Assembly: GCA_021825925.1 (NCBI GenBank)
Contig: JAKAFP010000004.1
Location: 124,001-188,000, forward strand
Source of the DNA: Chloroflexota bacterium
GTDB lineage: Bacteria > Chloroflexota > Anaerolineae > Anaerolineales > Anaerolineaceae
Reading direction: 5' to 3'
Length of the DNA: 64,000 nt
In this document: piece after piece, positions 32,778 to 41,241 of the stretch
Numbering within the stretch: the first letter of the stretch is position 1
Layout of the letters: each line of letters opens with the position of its first letter
The notes under the pieces: generated by a model
Database searches by the model: none
Told to the model about the DNA's origin: nothing
Seen by the model: only the letters and a program-made list of their open reading frames with translations
Made by a program: the position numbers and the translations under genes

Positions 32778-33182
32778 TTAATCTTCGATTTGTGTTAATA
32801 ATTTTTGAAAAGAGGTCGTGCCGTAATTGATGGTTTTAGGCTCGCCCTTTTTATCCAATAAAACGGTCGTGGGAACGGTTAAGATGCCCCACTGCGAGGC
32901 AAGCTCCGGATTCTCATAGGCATTGATCTCAACAACCACCAGGTCGTTGTGCAGATAGTTTTTCAACTGCTGCAAAGCTGGTGCTTGCGCGGTTTTGCAG
33001 GCCACACAATCAGGGGTTGAAAAATAGACTATGATGTTTTTCGCAGGATTATCCAGTATGAACTTGCCACTATTCTTTGATACTTTATTCAACGACCAAC
33101 GCTTGATCAATATAAAGAAAAGTAGAAAGAATAACGATAATCCAATCGCAATAAACGGACGGGCTGGTTCAAATTGGAACAT
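32778..33182 (-). CDS. Membrane-anchored thioredoxin-like protein
   Basis: This 134-residue protein has an N-terminal TM (about 9-26) and a thioredoxin fold with CxxC in [13 protein letters not shown] near residue 62, and cis-Pro in [10 protein letters not shown]. The domain is shorter than standard TlpA. It lies 11 bases upstream of pdxS and 53 bases after the DUF4395 gene. Thioredoxin/DUF4395 pairs are common in bacteria and are linked to sulfur or thiol redox reactions outside the cytoplasm. Confidence 0.82.
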   Translation of the reverse strand: MFQFEPARPFIAIGLSLFFLLFFILIKRWSLNKVSKNSGKFILDNPAKNIIVYFSTPDCVACKTAQAPALQQLKNYLHNDLVVVEINAYENPELASQWGILTVPTTVLLDKKGEPKTINYGTTSFQKLLTQIED

Positions 33183-33235
33183 GTTATTTGCCTTTCAGGC
33201 TTATCCCCGGAAAAGCCCCACTTGGCACTGATTTT

Positions 33236-33667
33236 TTAAATCCGGGCACCTTTAGCTTGTTCAGCCAGTAGTAAACCGCGCAGCCCGCGCAAAACCCCGC
33301 GGAACAAGTTCACTGCCGCCAAAACGATCACCACCCAAGCCAGCGTCCAGCCCAGGGTGCTTGCTCCCAACCACAAGGCTACGGCTGCACCAGACGCAAC
33401 AATTCCACCGAACCCTTGTGCGAATTGGTGCGGTTCAGGGTTATCTGCAAAAAAGTCTGATTTCACCCATTTCCACGGTCGAAAAGCAGCCGTATAGAGA
33501 AACCCAAAACCAGGTTTCTTGAGAATGGTTCCCAGGATCATCGCAAAAGCCACCACTGATACCAGCCAGGGGGTGTTCAAAATAAACGACAGCAACAGCA
33601 AAACGATGATCGTTGCCTGGTTGGTGCTGAGCGGTGCGTGATCAATTTGTTTTAATTCATCTGACAT
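33236..33667 (-). CDS. DUF4395-family membrane protein
   Basis: This 143-residue protein has about four TM helices. The segments FILNTPWLVSVVAFAMILGT, FFADNPEPHQFAQGFGG and FRGVLRGLRGLLLAEQAKGARI match DUF4395, a family of unknown function. It is translated from a GGAGG site and is followed by a thioredoxin-like gene, a recurrent arrangement. Possibly an electron or thiol transfer partner. Confidence 0.8.
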   Translation of the reverse strand: MSDELKQIDHAPLSTNQATIIVLLLLSFILNTPWLVSVVAFAMILGTILKKPGFGFLYTAAFRPWKWVKSDFFADNPEPHQFAQGFGGIVASGAAVALWLGASTLGWTLAWVVIVLAAVNLFRGVLRGLRGLLLAEQAKGARI

Positions 33668-33698
33668 TTCAAAACCTCCAATTGTTTTATTTTTAAGG

Positions 33699-33770
33699 AG
33701 TCCATAGCGAGAATCGAACCCGCGGATAACGGTTTTGCAGACCGTCGCCTTTCCACTTGGCTATATGGAC
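33699..33770 (-). tRNA. tRNA-Cys (GCA)
   Basis: On the minus strand the sequence folds as a cloverleaf with acceptor arms GTCCATA/TATGGAC, anticodon loop CTGCAAA giving GCA, T loop GTTCGAATC and a discriminator U, which is diagnostic for Cys tRNA. CCA is not encoded. It sits ahead of the sulfur amino acid genes. Confidence 0.95.
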
Positions 33771-33834
33771 ATAAATTTGATTCTTCCTGGCATCCTTGTT
33801 TTAAAGGATGCCAGGGTAGGAGAAAAGATGACCT

Positions 33835-35151
<1,317 letters not shown>

Positions 35152-35230
35152 CTAAACTATTTGAATGTTTTTTGATTATCTTCTTCGATCAATGAAGTTG
35201 CAGACATTATTGTTTTGATTTTTCTCCTTT

Positions 35231-36169
35231 TCACAACCGCGTAGTTGCATATTGGTTGAATTGAATGATTTCGTAGGGCGTTTCTTGATACACACAATAG
35301 TTGATCCAATTGGCGAATAGCAAATTTGAATGTCCTCGCCAACGTACAACCGGAGACTTGCCCGGATTGTTTTCAGTGAAATAGTTTGCCGGGATTGCGG
35401 TTGGCAATCCAGCAGCCAGATTACTTTCATATTCATTTTTCAAAGTCAAAGTATCGTATTCAGGCTGACCAGTGATAAACACCTGCCGGTTGAGCGGACT
35501 TTCAACAATATAAACGCCGGCTTTCTTTGATTCCGCCAGAATTCGTAAGTCGCGTACTTTTTCAATATCTGAACGGCGAACCTCAGTCTGGTGTGAATGA
35601 GGGGCATAGAAAGTGTCATCAAAACCGCGCAATAAATCGACATCCTGGGCAACGACTTGATGTTTGTACACACCAAACTGCTTTACTTCAGACGAAACCT
35701 TAGGCACTCCAAAATGATGGAATAAAGCCGCCTGAGCACTCCATCCCAGGTATAGACGGGCAAAAACATGATTGATACTCCAGTTGAGAAAAGCTTTAAG
35801 CTCCTCCCAATACTCCACTTGTTCAAAAGCCAGGTGTTCAACCGGTGCGCCTGTGATGATCAAGCCATCAAAGTATTCACGGCCAATCTGATCGAACTTC
35901 TGATAAAAATTCCAGAGATGTTCAGCCGGCGTCTCCTTGCTTTGGTAAGTACTGGTGCGTAAAAGGGTAATTTCAATCTGCAAAGAAGTGTTGCCCAACA
36001 AACGGAGCAATTGAGTCTCAGTCGCAATTTTTAAAGGTGCAAGGTTCAAGATGGCAATTTTTAACGGACGAATGTCTTGATGAATGGCACGTTCATCGTC
36101 CATGACAAAGATGTGTTCGGCTTTGAGAACTTCGTACGCCGGTAATTTTTCTGGTATTTTTATTGGCAT
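35231..36169 (-). CDS. MetA homologue lacking catalytic Cys and His
   Basis: This 312-residue protein aligns closely with homoserine O-acyltransferase MetA (about 300 residues; start MPIKIPEKLPAYEVL, then IRPLKIAILNLAPLK). However, at the positions numbered as in E. coli the catalytic residues are changed: Cys142 is Gly (LYLGWSAQA, where MetA has ICWGAQA) and His235 is Gln (FITGQPEYD, where MetA has TGHPEYD). Glu237 is kept. The DNA codons GGA and CAG are unambiguous. The enzyme is therefore unlikely to acylate homoserine by the known mechanism. It is nevertheless the first gene of the SAM-I-controlled operon, directly before metY. Either it is a pseudoenzyme partner or a different chemistry is used. 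Confidence 0.88.
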   Translation of the reverse strand: MPIKIPEKLPAYEVLKAEHIFVMDDERAIHQDIRPLKIAILNLAPLKIATETQLLRLLGNTSLQIEITLLRTSTYQSKETPAEHLWNFYQKFDQIGREYFDGLIITGAPVEHLAFEQVEYWEELKAFLNWSINHVFARLYLGWSAQAALFHHFGVPKVSSEVKQFGVYKHQVVAQDVDLLRGFDDTFYAPHSHQTEVRRSDIEKVRDLRILAESKKAGVYIVESPLNRQVFITGQPEYDTLTLKNEYESNLAAGLPTAIPANYFTENNPGKSPVVRWRGHSNLLFANWINYCVYQETPYEIIQFNQYATTRL

Positions 36170-36196
36170 TTCATTTTCCTCGGATCACCATGTTAT

Positions 36197-36230
36197 AAAA
36201 AAAACCTCTTCTATAAGATAAGAAGAGGCC
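36197..36230 (-). terminator. Terminator of the SAM-I riboswitch
   Basis: CCTCTTCT pairs with AGAAGAGG and a run of eight T residues follows on the minus strand, between riboswitch and metA. It is the expected expression platform. Confidence 0.88.
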
Positions 36231-36245
36231 AAATTAGTGTTGATC

Positions 36246-36351
36246 TCCTCTCATCTTCCAGATCACTTCTGCCGGATTTGGCACCTTGTTCGCTTGAACA
36301 GGTTGTCGAGGCTTCATCGGGCCGGTCCCTCTGCCTCTCTGGATAAGAGTG
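36246..36351 (-). ncRNA. SAM-I (S-box) riboswitch
   Basis: The minus strand shows the S-box consensus: P1 arms CTCTTATCCAGAG and GATGAGAG, GAGGGACCGGCCCGATGAAGCC for the core, and GGTGCCAAATCCGGCAG for P3-P4. It binds S-adenosylmethionine and then favours the terminator at 36197-36230. It controls the metA homologue and metY. Confidence 0.95.
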
Positions 36352-36381
36352 TTTGCTATTCAGTTGTAATTTCTACTTGTC

Positions 36382-36418
36382 AAAATAAAAAAAAGCCCGG
36401 GAGCAAATCCCGGGCTTT
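36382..36418 (-). terminator. Attenuator terminator between leader peptide and SAM-I riboswitch
   Basis: AAAGCCCGGGA pairs with TCCCGGGCTTT (11 bp, 5-base loop), followed on the minus strand by eight or more T residues. It lies 70 nt after the leader peptide stop. The intervening segment also forms a CTGCTCC/GGAGCAG hairpin (36434-36462). Confidence 0.85.
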
Positions 36419-36487
36419 CATCTTTCATTTGGGCTGCTCCATCAAAATACTTTCAGGAGCAGATCACTTTCTATTTTGGCTTATTGA

Positions 36488-36592
36488 TTATCTCAATGAG
36501 TAAAGGTATGCCAAAGAAGGTGCAGAAGCTCCTCGCTTTTTACACATACACATACACATCATTTTTGTCGCGCCAAAATTTGTTGAAGTCAT
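36488..36592 (-). CDS. Met/Cys-run leader peptide of the metA-metY unit
   Basis: This is a 34-codon reading frame with a start at 36592 (GGA five bases upstream) and TAA at 36488-36490. It contains KMMCMCMCKKRGASAPS: four Met and three Cys codons alternating in a run of seven. It is followed by the terminator at 36382-36418. The layout is that of an attenuation leader that senses charged Met/Cys tRNA. It shares an MxSTxFG opening and RGxSxP end with the leader at 42820-42906. Confidence 0.8.
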   Translation of the reverse strand: MTSTNFGATKMMCMCMCKKRGASAPSLAYLYSLR

Positions 36593-36620
36593 TTTTTCCG
36601 TATCCATTTCTTAGTTGAAG

Positions 36621-36649
36621 AGTCTACGCTTTTTAAAAACGAATGTCAA
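36621..36649 (-). promoter_or_regulatory. Promoter of the metA-metY leader
   Basis: TTGACA at 36644-36649 and TAGACT at 36621-36626, separated by 17 nt on the minus strand. Transcription would begin about 22 nt before the leader peptide ATG. Confidence 0.8.
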
Positions 36650-36818
36650 GCGTTTTTCTAAAATTTTAAGATTGAAAAAATCGCAACTGAATTCAGAAAA
36701 TTTAAGATTGGAGTTTCTTTTGGATCTTTTCTGAGAATATAGATGAAGTCGCCATCCCATACATCCCATGTTTTTTTGCATAAACTAACTACTTTTATAC
36801 TTTAAACTATTTTGGGGG

Positions 36819-36847
36819 TTGACAAATCTTTTTGTGTTGTTTATTAT
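36819..36847 (+). promoter_or_regulatory. Promoter of the metQNI unit
   Basis: TTGACA at 36819-36824 and TATTAT at 36842-36847 with 17 nt between. The predicted start (about 36853-36855) falls on the A of the leader peptide ATG, so the leader mRNA appears leaderless. Confidence 0.75.
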
Positions 36848-36854
36848 CATGCAC

Positions 36855-36953
36855 ATGATAAATCAACTCGGCAAGTCACAGATCTGTATGTGTTCATGTA
36901 TGATGCTTTTGCGATGGAGTTCTCCTCTACCGCTAGTACATGAATTTGACTAG
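36855..36953 (+). CDS. Met/Cys-run leader peptide of the metQNI unit
   Basis: This is a 32-codon reading frame ending TAG at 36951-36953. It contains QICMCSCMMLLRWSSPLP with three Cys and three Met codons in a cluster, followed 88 nt downstream by a strong terminator (37041-37079). An ATG two codons upstream (36849) lies before the predicted transcription start, so 36855 is preferred, without a ribosome site. The cluster and the R-x-S-S-x-L-P tail resemble those of the other two leaders. Attenuation by Met/Cys supply is inferred. Confidence 0.75.
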   Translation: MINQLGKSQICMCSCMMLLRWSSPLPLVHEFD

Positions 36954-37040
36954 TCGCTAAAGATTTGAGCCCATCGCTTCCTGATTCAAAATAGGATGGC
37001 ACGGTGGGCAAACAGCTCAACAAGCGCTTGTAGATAATCT

Positions 37041-37079
37041 CAGCGCCACCAGACATCCTGGTGGCGCTGTTTTATTTTT
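37041..37079 (+). terminator. Attenuator terminator ahead of metQ
   Basis: CAGCGCCACCA pairs with TGGTGGCGCTG (11 bp, 7-base loop), followed by TTTTATTTTT. It lies 42 nt before the metQ start. A GGTGGGC segment near 36999 could pair with GCGCCACC as an alternative structure. Confidence 0.88.
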
Positions 37080-37120
37080 CCAAAGTTTCTGTGTACCAAA
37101 TAAACCTATCGGAGAAGAAA

Positions 37121-38068
37121 ATGAAAAACACAGTTCGTAATAACACATTGTTTAGCCGCACTCAGCATGCGGCTGGTCACAAAGCAACCGTGACAGGTAT
37201 TTTGATTTTGGCAGTTCTGGTCGTATTAACCTTCGTCCTCTCGGCTTGCTCCACTGCCGCTGCAACCCCGACCGAAGCCGCTGCAACTGTTGCAGCCACC
37301 GAAGCAGCCACGGCTGTCGCCACTGCTGAACCTACCAAGGAGCCGATTAAGATCAAGGTTGGTGTTTCACCTGTTCCCCATGGAGATATCATCAATTTCG
37401 TCAAAGAAAATCTTGCTGCCGCCGCCGGTTTGGATATCGAAGTGGTTGAATTCACAGATTACGTCCAACCCAACCTGGCTTTAGCCGCTGGTGAAATTGA
37501 CGCCAATTTCTTCCAACACGTTCCGTATTTGACCGATTTCAACAAGGAACATAACCTCGAATTGGTCTCTGTCGCCGCCATCCATATTGAACCTCTTGGC
37601 ATTTTTTCCTCCAAGATCAAATCACTGGATGAAATCACCGATGGCGCAGTCGTTGCCATCCCTAATGACGCCACCAATGCCGGTCGTGCCCTAAGCCTGC
37701 TCGCCGCAAATGGTTTGATCACCCTCAAAGACGGTGTGGGTGTTTCAGGCACTGTTGCAGATATTGTGACCAATCCCAAAAATCTCGACATCAAAGAACT
37801 CGAAGCTGCCCAGCTTGTGCGCTCATTGGAAGATACCACTATCTCAGTCATCAACGGTAACTACGCCCTTGAAGGTGGCTTATCTCCCGCCAAGGATGCA
37901 CTGGCTCTTGAAAGCGCCGAGAACAATCCCTATGCCAACGTCCTCGTGGTAAACAAGGGTCATGAGAATGATGAGGGTGTCCAAATCTTGATCAAGCTGC
38001 TCACTTCACCAGAAGTCAAGAAATTCATCGAAGAAAAGTACAGCGGTTCAGTAATTCCGGCGTTCTAA
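37121..38068 (+). CDS. metQ: Methionine ABC transporter, substrate-binding lipoprotein (NlpA/MetQ family)
   Basis: This 315-residue lipoprotein, start MKNTVRNNTLF (GGAGAAGAAA upstream), has a signal peptide ending FVLSAC (lipobox). A low-complexity Ala/Thr/Glu linker follows (TPTEAAATVAATEAATAVA). The binding domain starts IKVGVSPVPHGDII and contains VVEFTDYVQPNLALAAGEIDAN and FFQHVPYLTDFN, typical NlpA/MetQ signatures. It is followed by metN and metI. Its transcript opens with a Met/Cys leader and terminator. Confidence 0.94.
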   Translation: MKNTVRNNTLFSRTQHAAGHKATVTGILILAVLVVLTFVLSACSTAAATPTEAAATVAATEAATAVATAEPTKEPIKIKVGVSPVPHGDIINFVKENLAAAAGLDIEVVEFTDYVQPNLALAAGEIDANFFQHVPYLTDFNKEHNLELVSVAAIHIEPLGIFSSKIKSLDEITDGAVVAIPNDATNAGRALSLLAANGLITLKDGVGVSGTVADIVTNPKNLDIKELEAAQLVRSLEDTTISVINGNYALEGGLSPAKDALALESAENNPYANVLVVNKGHENDEGVQILIKLLTSPEVKKFIEEKYSGSVIPAF

Positions 38069-38253
38069 GGAAAAACGCCATGGGATGTTTGATGCAACAC
38101 CGAAAACAAATCACATCGATTAACCGGATTTCCAGATCCTCACTATGGTACACAGAACCTGACTGGAAAAGCAATTGAAATACTGGATGTTGGTTCCAAT
38201 CGATCTCGGTTTTCTCAAACACCAATTTGGCAGGGGGCCAAATCGCAGGTTCG

Positions 38254-38277
38254 CCAGGAGAGACAATTCTCTCCTGG
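38254..38277 (+). other. Hairpin between metQ and metN
   Basis: CCAGGAGAG and CTCTCCTGG form a perfect 9-bp stem with no T-tract, in the 245-base gap between metQ and metN. It may stabilise the metQ message and let the binding protein be made in excess. Confidence 0.55.
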
Positions 38278-38313
38278 TAAACCGTTAAAACAGAAGAAGT
38301 ATGGACAATAATA

Positions 38314-39291
38314 ATGATTTCGATTTCGAACCTCAGAAAGACCTATGACCAAACGCAACAAGTCGTCCACGCCCTGGATGGCGTTTCACTGCACGTTTCA
38401 CCCGGTGAAATTTTCGGCGTGGTGGGTTCCAGCGGCGCCGGAAAGAGCACATTGATCCGCTGCGTCAACCTGCTTGAGCGTCCGACTTCCGGGTCCATTG
38501 TTGTCAATGGACAGAATATGAATTCACTCTCTACTCAAGAATTACGCATCGCGCGCCAAAAGATTGGTATGATCTTTCAACAATTCAATTTATTGAGTTC
38601 CCGTACTGTTGCCGGTAACATCGCCTTCCCGCTTGAGATTATCGGCTTAGACAAAGCTGAAAAAGAAAACAAGGTCAACGAGTTACTCGCATTGGTCGGA
38701 CTGAGCGATAAGGCGAACGTCTACCCTGCCCAACTTTCAGGCGGACAGAAGCAGCGTGTGGGTATTGCCCGGGCGCTGGCCACCGATCCAAAAGTGTTGT
38801 TATCGGATGAAGCCACCTCGGCTTTGGATCCGCAAACCACCGCTTCGATCTTGAACCTGCTGAAAGAATTGAACCAGCGTTTGGGGCTAACCATTCTCTT
38901 GATCACGCATGAAATGGAAGTGGTCAAACAAATTTGCGACCATGTTGCTGTTCTTGAAGACGGAAAAATTGTGGAGGAAGGTGCACTGGCTGACCTGGTG
39001 GTTCGTCCTCACAGCTTGATATCCAATGCCCTTTTTCCAGCCACTGAAGTCAGATTATCCAAACCCGGAATTACCAGCGCAACCATCACCTTTATCGGTG
39101 AAGCCGCGGATCAACCTGTTCTGGCAGGATTGGTCAAGAACTTTGATGTTGAGGTCAATATCCTCAGCGGCAGCATCCAGAACATCAGCGGTCGCCGAAT
39201 AGGTAGACTGCAGATCGATTTATCGGGTGTACAGGTGAACCACGCCATCGGTTATTTGCGCGGTCTTGGCGTGAACGTGGAGGTGAACTAA
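38314..39291 (+). CDS. metN: Methionine ABC transporter, ATP-binding protein
   Basis: This 325-residue ATPase has Walker A VVGSSGAGKSTLI, signature LSGGQKQRVGIARAL, Walker B VLLSDEATSALD, and H-loop LLITHEMEVV. The C-terminal 80 residues form an NIL domain (from about 245; TFIGEAADQPVLAGLVKNF), which senses Met and inhibits transport in MetNI. The start ATG at 38314 has a weak ribosome site. The metI start overlaps its stop. Confidence 0.95.
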   Translation: MISISNLRKTYDQTQQVVHALDGVSLHVSPGEIFGVVGSSGAGKSTLIRCVNLLERPTSGSIVVNGQNMNSLSTQELRIARQKIGMIFQQFNLLSSRTVAGNIAFPLEIIGLDKAEKENKVNELLALVGLSDKANVYPAQLSGGQKQRVGIARALATDPKVLLSDEATSALDPQTTASILNLLKELNQRLGLTILLITHEMEVVKQICDHVAVLEDGKIVEEGALADLVVRPHSLISNALFPATEVRLSKPGITSATITFIGEAADQPVLAGLVKNFDVEVNILSGSIQNISGRRIGRLQIDLSGVQVNHAIGYLRGLGVNVEVN

Positions 39292-39947
39292 TGGACTGGT
39301 CAGTTTGGGTGCCAAATTTATTGAAAGGAACTTCTGAGACTTTATACATGGTCGGAGTCTCCACCCTGTTTACCCTGGTGATAGGGCTTCCTTTGGGGGT
39401 CTTGCTGGTGATCACTGACAAAAAGGGATTGCTGGCTTTGCCTGTTTTTAATCAAATTCTGGGAGTTGTAGTTAATATTCTGCGTTCGCTGCCCTTTATC
39501 ATCCTGCTTGTGGTGATCATCCCCTTTACGAGGCTGATCGTGGGCACCACCATCGGCTCAACCGCTGCCATTGTTCCGCTCTCGATTGCCGCCATTCCTT
39601 TCTTTGCCAGGGTGGCCGAGACAGGATTGCGTGAAGTGGACCGCGGCCTGGTCGAAGCGGCACAAGCCATGGGTTGTTCCACCTGGCAGATCATTTACAA
39701 GGTGCTAATCCCGGAAGCGTTTCCGTCATTGATCTTGGGAACTGCACTAACCATCATCAGCCTGATCAGCTATTCCGCGATGGCTGGCGCCATTGGCGGG
39801 GGCGGATTGGGCGATCTGGCAATCCGTTATGGATACCAGCGCTTCGAAACGGAAATTATGATTGCCACCGTGGTCTTGCTCATTCTGCTGGTGCAGGGCA
39901 TCCAGTTCCTGGGGAATAAATTGGCGCTAAAATTATCAAAAAGGTAG
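39291..39947 (+). CDS. metI: Methionine ABC transporter, permease
   Basis: This 218-residue permease has five TM helices and the EAA-type loop EAAQAMGCSTWQIIYKVLIPEA near residue 120. It begins MDWSVWVPNLLKGTSETLYMVG, typical of MetI. It overlaps metN by one base and completes metQNI, which imports methionine. Confidence 0.95.
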   Translation: MDWSVWVPNLLKGTSETLYMVGVSTLFTLVIGLPLGVLLVITDKKGLLALPVFNQILGVVVNILRSLPFIILLVVIIPFTRLIVGTTIGSTAAIVPLSIAAIPFFARVAETGLREVDRGLVEAAQAMGCSTWQIIYKVLIPEAFPSLILGTALTIISLISYSAMAGAIGGGGLGDLAIRYGYQRFETEIMIATVVLLILLVQGIQFLGNKLALKLSKR

Positions 39948-40002
39948 AATTGAACTATTGTTGTGTGAACACTATTTGGTTTTTAATAGAATAAGGAAAA
40001 AA

Positions 40003-41169
40003 ATGTCTCAATCCTCTCATTTCGAAACACTCGCCATCCATGCAGGCCAGGAGCCTGATTCTGCCACCGGCGCAGTCATTACCCCGATCTACCAAACCTC
40101 CACCTATGCGCAAGAAGCCGTGGGCGTAACCAAGGGGTTTGATTACAGCCGCTCGGATAACCCTACCCGCCAGGCTTTGGAACAGTGTTTGGCAGCCCTC
40201 GAAAGCCCCGATGCCAATCACCCTTCATTTGGACTGGCTTTCTCTTCTGGTCTGGCCGCCACGGATACGCTGCTGCGCCTGATCAAACCCGGCGAACATG
40301 TGCTGGCCTCCAATGATGTCTACGGTGGAACTTTTCGCCTGTTTGACAAGGTGTTGAAAGACTATGGCATTCACTTCTCGTTTGTGGATATCACTGATCC
40401 CAAACTTGTGGAAACCGCACTTCAACCAGAAACCCGCCTGGTGTGGATCGAAACCCCCACCAATCCGCTGCTCAAGATCGCGGATATTGCTGAAATTTCA
40501 AAGCGCGTTAAAGCCCATTCCCATCGAATCTTGGTCGCGGTGGATAACACTTTTGCCTCACCCTATCTACAGCAGCCCCTCAGCCTTGGTGCGGATTTTG
40601 TGGTGCATTCGACTACTAAATACCTGGGCGGTCACTCCGACGTGGTGGGAGGCGCGATCATCATCAAAGACAAAGCCCATTATGAAAAATTGAAATTCCT
40701 GCAAAATGCCATCGGCGCAGTCCCCGGACCGCAAGACAGCTGGTTGACCTTGAGAGGCATCAAGACCCTCGCCCTGCGCATGGAACGTCATTCATCGAAT
40801 GCTGCTGAGGTTGCCAAATATCTCGATAATCATCCCGCTGTTGAGCGCGTGATCTATCCCGGTCTCAAAAGTCACCCAGGGCATTTTGTGGCCAAAAAGC
40901 AAATGAAGCTGTATGGCGGCATGCTATCTGTCATTCTGAAAGGCGGCGCACCTGCCGCGAAAAAGTTGGTTGAAGCCACGAAGCTATTCACCCTGGCTGA
41001 AAGTCTGGGCGGCGTGGAATCTTTGATTGAAGTGCCTGCCTTGATGACGCATGCCTCGGTCGCAGGCAGCGACCTCGAAGTCCCAGCCGGGTTGGTTAGG
41101 CTATCAGTTGGGATTGAAAAAATTGAAGACTTGATTCAGGATTTGAATCAAGCTTTATCAACACTATAA
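40003..41169 (+). CDS. Cystathionine gamma-synthase/lyase-family PLP enzyme
   Basis: This 388-residue enzyme has GFDYSRSDNPTRQALEQCLAALE near residue 45, the FSSGLAATDTLLRLI motif, and the PLP Lys in VVHSTTKYLGGHSDVVGGA near residue 210. It is of the MetB/MetC/CGL class. With cystathionine beta-synthase next to it, reverse transsulfuration (homocysteine to cysteine) is likely, so cystathionine gamma-lyase is the better guess, but sequence alone cannot separate MetB from CGL. AAGG precedes the start. It lies 55 bases after metI. Confidence 0.9.
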   Translation: MSQSSHFETLAIHAGQEPDSATGAVITPIYQTSTYAQEAVGVTKGFDYSRSDNPTRQALEQCLAALESPDANHPSFGLAFSSGLAATDTLLRLIKPGEHVLASNDVYGGTFRLFDKVLKDYGIHFSFVDITDPKLVETALQPETRLVWIETPTNPLLKIADIAEISKRVKAHSHRILVAVDNTFASPYLQQPLSLGADFVVHSTTKYLGGHSDVVGGAIIIKDKAHYEKLKFLQNAIGAVPGPQDSWLTLRGIKTLALRMERHSSNAAEVAKYLDNHPAVERVIYPGLKSHPGHFVAKKQMKLYGGMLSVILKGGAPAAKKLVEATKLFTLAESLGGVESLIEVPALMTHASVAGSDLEVPAGLVRLSVGIEKIEDLIQDLNQALSTL

Positions 41170-41187
41170 AAACTCATTTACCGATGG

Positions 41188-41228
41188 ACAGAACAGGCAC
41201 CGGTTTTATTAAAGAGTGCCTGTTCTGT
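41188..41228. terminator. Bidirectional terminator between converging sulfur genes
   Basis: ACAGAACAGGCAC pairs with GTGCCTGTTCTGT (13 bp). It separates the plus-strand metQNI-CGL unit from the minus-strand cystathionine beta-synthase. Confidence 0.85.
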
Positions 41229-41241
41229 TGTATTGTTGCCA

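Noticed and set aside
36237-36503. An 88-codon plus-strand frame over the S-box region
   Set aside because: It is antisense to a clear SAM-I riboswitch and the attenuator terminator.
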